Below are positions 1 through 5,757 of a stretch of 7,204 bases of DNA, in pieces; the first letter of the stretch is position 1, and each line of letters opens with the position of its first letter. A model generated the notes under the pieces. It was not told the DNA's origin and did not search any database. It was given only the letters and a program-made list of their open reading frames with translations. The position numbers and the translations under genes were made by a program. Source of the DNA: Candidatus Cloacimonadota bacterium (GTDB lineage: Bacteria; Cloacimonadota; Cloacimonadia; Cloacimonadales; TCS61); NCBI GenBank assembly GCA_018654125.1, contig JABIME010000118.1, positions 1 to 7,204 of the forward strand. Reading direction: 5' to 3'.

Positions 1-1207
1 GGCAAAACAGGAAGAGATCTTCGAAGACGATCTAGAAAAGGTTGTTCAGTGTAAGTATGATGAAAAAAAGAATATTCTTACTATAAAAACAGATGAAAAG
101 GATAATAACTTTAGAAATATCAAAATTAATATACTGGTTCCCGAGAAGACAAATATCAATGCTAAAACTGAAAACGCTCCAATCTCGATTATCAAATTGA
201 ATGGTTCACATACTATCACCAATGAAAATAGTCCTGTTAGTATTGCAAATAATGAAGGAGATCTTCAGATTTCCTCTGAAAATGGACCAGTAGCTATAAA
301 AGAAAACACAGGAAATATTGATCTTACTTTTGAGAACAGCCCATTATCACTGAAAAGCAGTATTGGTAAAATTAAAATACAAACAGAGAATAGTCCAATA
401 AAATTAGGAAATTGTAAGGGAGAGCTTACCTTAAATTCAAAGAATAGCTCAATTAAAATTCTATCAGCAGGTTTTGATTCCGCTTCTGTTAATAGCCAAA
501 ATGGAAGCATTTATTATGAATTCAAAGATGTTGAGAAAGGTAAATTTAATTATATAAATCAAATGGGTGGAATTCACCTTGTTATCCCGGATGAAACTCC
601 TTACAAAATTGAAGCAAAAAACAAAATGGGTAAGTTTTATGTTGGTTTGAAAGGGGATCATGAAGGACTTGATAAAGGATTAAATATTGGTGATGAAAAA
701 ACTTTGAATATGGTCAGTGGTTCAGGATCGGTGATTATAAAAGCAGAAAATAAATTTGGGACAATACGCTTGGTGGATAGTGCTAAAGCAAAAAAATCTT
801 TTGATTTTAGTTTTGTTAGTGATATTATAGATAAATCTATGAAGAGTGTTCCAGATGAATATTCTGAAACTGTTTTAAAGGGGATGGAAAAAGCGAAAGA
901 GTCACTCAAGAATATCGAAATTCCTGATGTAGGTGAGATAATGGTTGATGTTCAGAATAAAATGAAAGATGTAATGGAAAAGTTCTCTAGTGATGAATTC
1001 AAAGAGCAGACTGAAGAAAAAATAAATGAAGGAATTTCAAAAGTAGTCCAGGAAGTTCATGAACGAGTAAAAGATAGAGATCTGACAGAGAATGAGCGTA
1101 CAAAAGTTGATGAACGTAGTAGATTGAAGATTTTACAAATGTTGTCTGACGGAAAAATAACAGCAGAAGAAGCTGAGAAATTAATAACTGCAATGGAAGG
1201 AAAATAA
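1..1207 (+). CDS. DUF4097-family beta-solenoid protein with C-terminal SHOCT-like hairpin (5' partial)
   Basis: The reading frame is open from the left edge (first whole codon at base 2), so the true start lies outside the window; an internal TTG at 197 is not believable as a start because the repeat pattern begins upstream of it. About 401 residues are visible. The first ~165 are beta-rich and contain six 18-19-residue repeats built on E-N-x-P-[VIL]-x-[IL] with a central Gly, followed by further G-x-I-x-[LV] strands up to about base 780. This is the layout of DUF4097 'putative adhesin' proteins. A polar, probably helical linker follows (about 790-1105), then a helix-turn-helix-like hairpin (1109-1204) containing LSDGKITAEEAEKLITAM, the SHOCT-like domain found in YvlB and LiaX relatives. 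The known relatives act in envelope-stress responses; a similar role here is inference. No signal peptide can be judged because the N-terminus is missing. The stop overlaps the next start by one base, so the pair is co-translated. Confidence 0.85.
   Translation, partial: AKQEEIFEDDLEKVVQCKYDEKKNILTIKTDEKDNNFRNIKINILVPEKTNINAKTENAPISIIKLNGSHTITNENSPVSIANNEGDLQISSENGPVAIKENTGNIDLTFENSPLSLKSSIGKIKIQTENSPIKLGNCKGELTLNSKNSSIKILSAGFDSASVNSQNGSIYYEFKDVEKGKFNYINQMGGIHLVIPDETPYKIEAKNKMGKFYVGLKGDHEGLDKGLNIGDEKTLNMVSGSGSVIIKAENKFGTIRLVDSAKAKKSFDFSFVSDIIDKSMKSVPDEYSETVLKGMEKAKESLKNIEIPDVGEIMVDVQNKMKDVMEKFSSDEFKEQTEEKINEGISKVVQEVHERVKDRDLTENERTKVDERSRLKILQMLSDGKITAEEAEKLITAMEGK
170..496 (+). repeat. Six tandem 54-57 bp units encoding 18-19-residue beta-solenoid turns
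   Basis: Within the DUF4097-type gene, units begin at 170, 224, 278, 332, 386 and 440. The first five are exactly 54 bases and the sixth is 57. Each begins with Glu-Asn or Lys-Asn, then a small residue and usually Pro (ENAP, ENSP, ENGP, ENSP, ENSP, KNSS); in the first five, a Gly follows about eleven residues in. A seventh partial unit (QNGS) starts at 497. The DNA has diverged while the protein spacing is kept, which points to selection on a regular solenoid and not to a recent expansion. Confidence 0.85.
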
Positions 1208-1593
1208 TGGAAGAAAAGAAGAGAATAATAAATTTGGTTGCTGAAGGTAAGATCTCAGCTGAGGATGCGGCAAGACTTTTAGAAGCTTTGAATCCGAAAC
1301 CTGCTAAAACAAAGTTAGGAAGAAAGCTGCGTATCCTAATAACTCAAGAAGGTAGTGAAAAACCCAAATTGAATATTTCAATTCCGGTTAAACTTGCCCA
1401 ACTAGGAGTTAAGTTCATTCCTAGAAATGCAAATTTTGATGCACACCTAGAAAGTAGTAATTTTGATTTTTCCTCAATTAATTGGAAAGAGATTATGGAT
1501 ATGGTTTCTAGTGGTGAGGTGGGAGATCTATTTAATATGGAAGTAGAAGAAGATGATAAACCACCAACCACAATTCGAATTTATGTTGAATAG
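1207..1593 (+). CDS. SHOCT-like domain protein (YvlB N-terminal-like), 128 aa
   Basis: The ATG at 1207 uses the last A of the upstream TAA stop (TAATG), with AAGGA five bases before it, so the start is well supported and translation is coupled to the DUF4097-type gene. Residues 1-29 form the helical hairpin seen in SHOCT-like/YvlB N-terminal domains (VAEGKISAEDAARLLEAL). A basic linker follows (about 30-40), then a beta segment with LRILIT and LNISIPVKLAQLGVKFIP, a helix (SINWKEIMDMVSSGEVGDLF) and a final strand ending TIRIYVE. The second half matches my memory of small proteins annotated as SHOCT-like that sit beside DUF4097 genes. There is no signal peptide or membrane segment, so it should be cytoplasmic. 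The hairpin resembles the one ending the upstream protein, which suggests that the two hairpins interact or compete. A regulatory or scaffolding role is inference. Confidence 0.8.
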   Translation: MEEKKRIINLVAEGKISAEDAARLLEALNPKPAKTKLGRKLRILITQEGSEKPKLNISIPVKLAQLGVKFIPRNANFDAHLESSNFDFSSINWKEIMDMVSSGEVGDLFNMEVEEDDKPPTTIRIYVE

Positions 1594-1600
1594 TTTAGTG

Positions 1601-1669
1601 ATACTACAAAGGGTTCAATCATTTAATTTTTATTGTAACCTTTGCAAGATATGAGTGTTATAGTAGTAT
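1601..1669. repeat. Long imperfect inverted repeat in the convergent gap
   Basis: An inner stem pairs 1607-1619 (CAAAGGGTTCAAT) with 1632-1644 (ATTGTAACCTTTG): twelve base pairs with one bulged base on each side (G1611, T1636) around a 12-base AT-rich loop. An outer arm ATACTAC (1601-1607) is repeated inverted as GTAGTAT (1663-1669). The element lies just after the SHOCT-like gene stop and before the 3' end of the opposing gene at 1788, where a bidirectional terminator would be expected. Neither flank carries a clear T-run, so intrinsic termination is uncertain. It may instead protect the transcript end or be part of a mobile repeat. Confidence 0.55.
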
Positions 1670-1787
1670 GAGAGTATTAGAAATGTCAGAAAATGAACTT
1701 GGAACTAAGATTAAAAAGAGATCAATTTATCAAATTATATTTTCCTTTTTCTGCAGACGCTTACACGCTTGTAGTTAGGAAGATTTA

Positions 1788-2117
1788 TTAATTTGAAATA
1801 TCTATATCTTTGTTATGATCGTTTAATAGCTTTTTAATATCTCTACTTATGATGTTGAGAGCAGAACATTCCCACTGTCCTTGATCACCAGGTAATTGCC
1901 TATAAAAGATTAATACATTTTCTAATTGCTGCTGCATAAGGTCTAATAATGTTTCAATATCTTCTATTTGATCATCAATTTTTGCAAATGATTCTCTCGC
2001 TGTTTTAATCCCATCCCGTAATTGAGATGATATCGAAACGTCGCTTCTCATCCAATCTCCAGCATTTTCATATGCACTTATTGTTACTTCATGTATCAAT
2101 TGATTTAGTGTTTCCAA
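1788..2117 (-). CDS. Hypothetical helical protein, 109 aa
   Basis: I do not recognise a family. The frame is closed upstream by a TAG at 2154-2156; the best start is TTG at 2117, with GGAG (2128-2131) ten bases upstream. The product is predicted almost all helical. Residues about 44-75 (from FAKIDDQIEDIETLL to VLIFYRQL) have heptad-like spacing of Ile/Leu and could form a coiled coil. A short GDQGQWE turn leads to a last amphipathic helix (about 85-99). There is one Cys (84) and no signal peptide or membrane segment, so it is probably cytoplasmic. It stands alone, divergent from the 65-residue membrane protein gene and convergent with the SHOCT-like gene, so the neighbours give no functional clue. 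Good codon structure and a ribosome site argue that it is real. The Ser/Asp/Gln-rich helical bundle could be a small adaptor or inhibitor, but that is a guess. Confidence 0.6.
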   Translation of the reverse strand: METLNQLIHEVTISAYENAGDWMRSDVSISSQLRDGIKTARESFAKIDDQIEDIETLLDLMQQQLENVLIFYRQLPGDQGQWECSALNIISRDIKKLLNDHNKDIDISN

Positions 2118-2254
2118 AATTATTTTACTCCACAGTCTATTTCTAATAATTATCTATTTCCAAAACTATGCAACTAAATCATAATAGCTGTGTCAAATAC
2201 ATAATTCTTGCTTTGTTAGCATATCTATATAAATTTTCTTCATAAGGTTAAAAT
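2118..2254. promoter_or_regulatory. Divergent intergenic region with weak promoter candidates
   Basis: These 137 bases separate the starts of the 109-residue (-) and 65-residue (+) genes and must hold any promoters they have. On the - strand there is an exact TTGACA (2196-2191), but the hexamer 17 bases downstream (TTGCAT) is poor. On the + strand TTGCTT (2208-2213) precedes TATAAA (2228-2233) at a short 14-base spacing. A clear AAGG (2244-2247) lies seven bases before the + strand ATG. I see no operator palindrome or riboswitch fold. Confidence 0.35.
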
Positions 2255-2452
2255 ATGAAAATAAAGATAAATAAATTAAATGCACTAAAATTCACAGCTA
2301 TAGGGCTTACACTAAGCATTGTAGGTCAATTCTTAATAGGAAAAATAAGTATTCTTGCAGTTATATTAACAACTTTGGGAGTTATTTTTGCTACGGTTGG
2401 TGTTTTAATGTCTTTAGGTATTTTAGATTATTTTAAAAAGAGACAGAATTAA
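2255..2452 (+). CDS. Small two-helix membrane protein, 65 aa
   Basis: No family is recognised. The ATG at 2255 has AAGG seven bases upstream. The N-terminus is basic (MKIKINK); a first hydrophobic helix spans about residues 12-29, a short GKI turn follows, and a longer second helix runs about 31-54, before a basic tail (DYFKKRQN). The positive-inside rule puts both ends in the cytoplasm, with a short periplasmic turn. The second segment is rich in Gly, Val, Leu and Thr, compatible with helix packing. The gene stands alone on the + strand, and its TAA shares the bases TTAA with the stop of the opposing DUF3267 gene, so transcripts reading past its end are antisense to that gene. Its role is unknown; with this length it could be a stress-membrane peptide or simply a small inner-membrane protein. 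Confidence 0.6.
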   Translation: MKIKINKLNALKFTAIGLTLSIVGQFLIGKISILAVILTTLGVIFATVGVLMSLGILDYFKKRQN

Positions 2453-2985
2453 TTATTAACGATAAAACAGCCACATTGTTCAGGATGGTCTTTTACAAGT
2501 TCATTATTTTTTACTTTTCTAATGATCCAAAATACTAGAATATCTCCACCAGCTAAAATTGTGAAAAGTATTCCATATATCAATAGCCAGCCAATTCCAA
2601 ATATGTATGCAATGATTGATGGGATAACACCTAATAATATTGCTGGTAGAAGTAATGCGATACGATAAACAGATGCTTTTAATGGGATCTTGCAATGGGC
2701 ATAAGGCGTTAGGAATTTCCATTTAATTCCAATTTGAACTTGAGAATACTTCAGCTTCCCAAAAATAAGAAAACCAATGGCATGCAATACTTCATGCATA
2801 AATGCTCCAAAAATAAAAACTATGATAAAGTAGGGAAGAGCAAGGTAAATTGAAAGAAAACCAAGGGTAAAAATATGCCAATCCCAGATAAGAATGAACG
2901 GACAAGCAAGACAAATAATTAAGAAGACTACAATTGGAATGGCAAAAAGGTTTGCGCTGATGGTTGATATTGAGAGATCTTTCAT
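2449..2985 (-). CDS. DUF3267 family putative membrane zincin metallopeptidase, 178 aa
   Basis: An integral membrane protein with the gluzincin motif HEVLH (residues 64-68) at the end of a transmembrane helix, as in DUF3267 'putative zincin peptidase' proteins, which resemble site-2 proteases. Helices lie at about 12-33, 39-60, 106-129 and 131-155. The motif GGDILVFW (146-153) supplies Asp148, a plausible third zinc ligand inside a membrane helix. The family signature DHPEQCGC (166-173) closes the protein, and the length is typical. A role in regulated intramembrane cleavage is inferred from fold similarity; no substrate is known. The ATG (2985) begins three bases after the stop of the secreted beta-rich protein gene and has no good Shine-Dalgarno of its own, so it is probably translated by coupling. 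That pairing hints at a shared envelope function. The gene ends tail to tail with the 65-residue gene, sharing TTAA. Confidence 0.82.
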   Translation of the reverse strand: MKDLSISTISANLFAIPIVVFLIICLACPFILIWDWHIFTLGFLSIYLALPYFIIVFIFGAFMHEVLHAIGFLIFGKLKYSQVQIGIKWKFLTPYAHCKIPLKASVYRIALLLPAILLGVIPSIIAYIFGIGWLLIYGILFTILAGGDILVFWIIRKVKNNELVKDHPEQCGCFIVNN

Positions 2986-2988
2986 GAA

Positions 2989-3600
2989 TTATTTGAAGAA
3001 TTCATAACCTATCAGAAGATACATTTCAGAATCGATTCCGATGATTACTCCTCGATTCACTCTTCCAATACGCATAATATAACCTCTGGAATTTCTGAAT
3101 TTAAGCTCATATCCTAAAATTGGTTTTCTGTTTTCAGCTTGCGTCCAACTTATATCCATTCCCCATTGTTCCGAGGCAAAACGAAAACCTAAAAGAGGAA
3201 GATGAATTGTAATATCATCATTAATAGGTGTTTTGAAGTTCTCATAATTCATCTCAGTACGTTTTACTCCTCCGTAAAATCCGTAAGTAAAGTAAGAGTC
3301 TCTGGTTGAATAATTCGAAAAATTATGTAGATATAAACTATAAGTTCGTATCAAACTGAACCTTTCATCGAAAGAATATACTTTTTGAAAAGTAGATCCT
3401 CCCATACCCATAATATCGGCTAAATTAAAAAAATCTAATTGTATTTGAATACCTAAATTTGGGTTTTCATATTCGTATTGTGGATATTCAGGATAATATA
3501 CACCACCATTAATTCCAAAAAGGTACTTCATTGGACCTGCTGTTAAATTAATACTTAACGATACTAAAATTAATATAATTAATACTCTAATTTTTTTCAT
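2989..3600 (-). CDS. Secreted beta-rich protein, possible small outer-membrane beta-barrel, 203 aa
   Basis: The chosen start is the ATG at 3600, because GAGG (3610-3613) sits nine bases upstream; alternatives at TTG 3615 and ATG 3609 would overlap or abut that site. The product then begins MKKIRVLIILILVSLSINLT, a standard signal peptide, with likely cleavage near Ala21. The mature part is rich in Tyr, Phe, Gly and Asn, with alternating polar/hydrophobic stretches such as LGIQIQLDFF, YFTYGFYGGV, LLGFRFASEQWGMDISW, YELKFRNSRGYIMRIGRV and a final EMYLLIGYEFFK. This alternation and an aromatic C-terminal strand are what small outer-membrane barrels show, although the last residue is Lys instead of Phe. 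No lipobox is present. No family is recognised. It precedes the membrane zincin by three bases, so the two are surely co-expressed. Periplasmic or outer-membrane location is inference from composition. Confidence 0.7.
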   Translation of the reverse strand: MKKIRVLIILILVSLSINLTAGPMKYLFGINGGVYYPEYPQYEYENPNLGIQIQLDFFNLADIMGMGGSTFQKVYSFDERFSLIRTYSLYLHNFSNYSTRDSYFTYGFYGGVKRTEMNYENFKTPINDDITIHLPLLGFRFASEQWGMDISWTQAENRKPILGYELKFRNSRGYIMRIGRVNRGVIIGIDSEMYLLIGYEFFK

Positions 3601-3609
3601 TCTTATCAT

Positions 3610-3613
3610 CCTC
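3610..3613 (-). promoter_or_regulatory. Ribosome binding site deciding the start of the secreted protein
   Basis: GAGG on the - strand lies nine bases before the ATG at 3600. It places initiation after the in-frame TTG (3615) and ATG (3609), which trims five residues and gives a compact MKK-type signal peptide. Confidence 0.6.
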
Positions 3614-3622
3614 AAATTTTTA

Positions 3623-3641
3623 GATTACAATGCTGTAAATC
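3623..3641 (-). repeat. Small hairpin between the CYTH-GNAT gene and the secreted protein gene
   Basis: In the 47-base gap, GATTACA (3623-3629) faces TGTAAATC (3634-3641) around a four-base loop, giving seven pairs with one bulged A (3637). It follows the CYTH-GNAT stop by six bases but has no T-run after it, so it is at most a weak terminator or a processing/stability element that could set different levels for the two halves of the operon. Confidence 0.3.
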
Positions 3642-3647
3642 AAAATA

Positions 3648-4589
3648 TTAGAGTTCTTTGTCCAGAAATATTCTGTTTTCATTTTTATTTTTGTGTTCTT
3701 CAAAACCAGTAATATAAAAACCATCTGAAATAGCAAATTGGATCATTGCCTTGTGTTTATTACGGGTCTTCATTTTCAATTTATTAAAACCCTTTTCTTT
3801 AGCATAATTTTGCTGGAAGGATGCCATCTTACTCGCTATTTTATTATTCCTAAATTCAGGGATAACTCCTCCCATCCAAGAATAGAAATGATCTTCTATT
3901 TGGTAACCAACTTTGAATCCAGCTGGCTTGCCTTTCCAATATGCAATAAGAATAAGGTACTTTTTGTCTTTAAATCTTTTCTCGTATTCTATTTGTTTAT
4001 ATGGATCTTCAAGTTCAGGAATTTGTTTTGAAATCTGTATTGCATGCTGAATTGTTCCTTCGATAATTTCTAGATCTGCATTCATTAGCATATCACTATA
4101 AGAATTATCAATCAGGTCTTTATCGTCTATCTGAAACAGTGACAGATAATCTTTGCATTGCTCATAAAGCTTATCTGCTCCAATATCTCCAGTTTTATCA
4201 ATAGCTTCAATTTCTACAAAACTTCCAAGATCCTCAACTTCATCAATATGGAATTTGATATTATCAATATAATAAATCTCTCTTTTTTTGTTAACTATTA
4301 CTAAAGTTCCAATAGCTTTTATTAGTTGCTGTTTTACAAGATCTTCTTTTCTGGGATGGTAGTACAGAACTTCAGAACGTTTCGGACCTGAGATATCCTC
4401 TCTATCGTAATGAACAAGGCTGTATTCAATATTACCTTCCCGCATTTTTAGTCGTCCATATGCTACTTTAAAATAAGTATCTTTCTGATTGTCTGTTCCT
4501 TTAAGCATAGCATTTCTTTGTGTAAGGATTTTGCGAATAAACGTAGGATCAGAGCATTTTGCTTTTATTTCAATATTCAAGATTGCCAT
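3648..4589 (-). CDS. CYTH domain - GNAT acetyltransferase fusion protein, 313 aa
   Basis: Residues 1-169 form a full CYTH (triphosphate tunnel) domain of the type often labelled class IV adenylate cyclase: NIEIKAK (5-11), DTYFKVAYGRLKMRE (37-51) with K48 and R50, basic GPKRSE (68-73), VNKKRE (99-104), IDEVEDLGSFVEIE (115-128) with acidic metal-binding residues, and the closing DLIDNSYSDML (158-168). The fold binds triphosphorylated substrates with Mg/Mn; the actual substrate (ATP, thiamine triphosphate, inorganic triphosphate) cannot be read from sequence. Residues about 172-313 form a GNAT domain: LILIAYWKGKPAGFKVGY (212-229), then SWMGGVIPEFRNNKIASKM (237-255), the acetyl-CoA loop in slightly degenerate form, and KLKMKTRNKHKAMIQFAISDGF (270-291). 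No signal peptide: cytoplasmic. The ATG lies two bases after the cysteine desulfurase stop, without its own ribosome site, so translation is coupled. The fusion is continuous, with no frameshift. Confidence 0.87.
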   Translation of the reverse strand: MAILNIEIKAKCSDPTFIRKILTQRNAMLKGTDNQKDTYFKVAYGRLKMREGNIEYSLVHYDREDISGPKRSEVLYYHPRKEDLVKQQLIKAIGTLVIVNKKREIYYIDNIKFHIDEVEDLGSFVEIEAIDKTGDIGADKLYEQCKDYLSLFQIDDKDLIDNSYSDMLMNADLEIIEGTIQHAIQISKQIPELEDPYKQIEYEKRFKDKKYLILIAYWKGKPAGFKVGYQIEDHFYSWMGGVIPEFRNNKIASKMASFQQNYAKEKGFNKLKMKTRNKHKAMIQFAISDGFYITGFEEHKNKNENRIFLDKEL

Positions 4590-4591
4590 TT

Positions 4592-5728
4592 TTATAAACC
4601 AATTTGAGAATTATGAATTTCAATTATTTTTATTACAGCATTATCAATTTCTTTTTCTGTTGTAAATTTACCTGTAGAAAAACGAATATTTCCTTTTGCA
4701 TATTCTATTGGAACATTCATAGCTTCTAACACATGAGAAAATGATGTTGTGTTATTGTTACAAGCTGCACCTGCAGAAGCTGCAATTTCAAGAAACAAAG
4801 AAAGTTGGAAGTAATCGTTCATATTCAAGAAGCTTACATTTAGAGTATTTGGTAATCTTTTATCGGGATGTCCGTTTAGTCTTACATCAGGGATATCATT
4901 AACCAGGCCATTCCATAATCTATCACGCATATTTTTTAAATGCTCGATATTCTTTGTAAGATCTTGCTTTGTAATTTCACAAGCACGTCCTAATCCTACA
5001 ATCTCAAGAACATTTTCTGTTCCTGCTCTAAAACCATTTTCCTGTTTAGCGCCGAACATTAGTTTTTCTAGTTTAGTTCCCTGTTTTACGTATAGTGCAC
5101 CAATGCCTTTAGGTGCATAAATTTTATGTCCTGCAATAGAAATAAGATCAACATTAAGTTCTAAAACATCTACAGGTATTTTCCCTAACGATTGAGCTGC
5201 ATCAGTATGCATACAAATACCATTCTCATAAGCTATTTCTGCAATTTCCATAATTGGTTGAATCGTGCCAACTTCATTATTAGCATGCATAATTGAGATG
5301 AGAATAGTTTTTTCTGTAACTGCTTCTTGTACAGATCTAACAGAAACAGAACCATTTTTATCTACTGGAAGATATGTAACATCAAAGTCATATTCTTCTA
5401 AATATTTACAAACTTCAAGGATAGCTGGATGTTCGATTACTGAAGTGATAATATGGTTTCCTTTATGGCGATTTGCATAAGCATAGCCTCTTATTGCATA
5501 GTTATTCGCCTCTGTTCCGCCACTTGTAAAAACTATCTCTTCAGGTTTACAATTTATTAATGCTGCAACTTGCACTCTAGCTTTTAGAATTGCTTTTCTA
5601 GATTCTATCCCAAACCAATGGGAACTCGATGGATTCCCAAAAGACTGTGTTAAAAAGGGTTTCATTACATTAGCAACTCTTGGGTCTATTGGCGTGGTGG
5701 CATTATAATCAAGATAGATTGGTTCCAA
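4592..5728 (-). CDS. Cysteine desulfurase, NifS/IscS-like (class V aminotransferase fold), 378 aa
   Basis: A PLP enzyme that takes sulfur from L-cysteine as an enzyme-bound persulfide for Fe-S clusters or thio-modified nucleosides. Landmarks: YLDYNATTP at the N-terminus (5-13), SGGTEANN (69-76), IEHPAIL with PLP-stacking His100, HANNEVG (148-154), TDAAQSLG (175-182) with Asp176 and Gln179, the Schiff-base Lys202 in AGHKIYAPKG, RAGTENV (234-240), catalytic Cys323 in SAGAACNNN, then SHVLEAM and the substrate-binding Arg349 in GNIRFSTG. The Cys-to-SHVL spacing equals that of IscS, but the Cys is followed by Asn-Asn-Asn, where family members usually have Ser, Thr, His or Gly. Length is near the usual 380-400. 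The TTG start is forced by the N-terminal motif and a strong GAGGGG seven bases upstream; the next Met is residue 22. No IscU, IscA, MnmA or ThiI gene is visible nearby; the coupled downstream partner is the CYTH-GNAT protein. Confidence 0.93.
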   Translation of the reverse strand: MEPIYLDYNATTPIDPRVANVMKPFLTQSFGNPSSSHWFGIESRKAILKARVQVAALINCKPEEIVFTSGGTEANNYAIRGYAYANRHKGNHIITSVIEHPAILEVCKYLEEYDFDVTYLPVDKNGSVSVRSVQEAVTEKTILISIMHANNEVGTIQPIMEIAEIAYENGICMHTDAAQSLGKIPVDVLELNVDLISIAGHKIYAPKGIGALYVKQGTKLEKLMFGAKQENGFRAGTENVLEIVGLGRACEITKQDLTKNIEHLKNMRDRLWNGLVNDIPDVRLNGHPDKRLPNTLNVSFLNMNDYFQLSLFLEIAASAGAACNNNTTSFSHVLEAMNVPIEYAKGNIRFSTGKFTTEKEIDNAVIKIIEIHNSQIGL

Positions 5729-5735
5729 TTATATT

Positions 5736-5741
5736 CCCCTC
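5736..5741 (-). promoter_or_regulatory. Strong ribosome binding site for the TTG-started cysteine desulfurase
   Basis: GAGGGG on the - strand lies seven bases before TTG at 5728. It fixes a non-ATG start that also keeps the conserved N-terminal YLDYNATTP motif. Confidence 0.75.
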
Positions 5742-5757
5742 AATATTTATTTAACCA

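Noticed and set aside
265..510. An 81-codon - strand frame opposite the DUF4097-type repeats, with a Phe/Leu-rich product.
   Set aside because: The hydrophobic look comes from the complement of Glu/Asn/Lys-rich repeats; there is no ribosome site.
1601..1669. The inverted repeat as an integron attC site.
   Set aside because: The outer ends do not carry the RYYYAAC and GTTRRRY core sequences and no cassette array is present.
1756..1772. Short direct repeat CGCTT-ACA-CGCTT.
   Set aside because: Two copies of five bases are expected by chance; no palindrome or repeated array extends from it.
1668..1778. A 36-codon + strand frame (ATG to TAG) in the 194-base gap.
   Set aside because: No clear ribosome site at proper spacing, no recognisable motif, and the region overlaps the arm of an inverted repeat; it is too short to distinguish from chance.
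3738..4031. A 97-codon + strand frame opposite the GNAT domain.
   Set aside because: The opposing frame contains conserved GNAT motifs; this one is Phe/Ile-rich antisense with no independent support.
5265..5480. A 71-codon + strand frame inside the cysteine desulfurase gene.
   Set aside because: It is antisense to a strongly conserved coding region and has no family motif, so it is a shadow frame.
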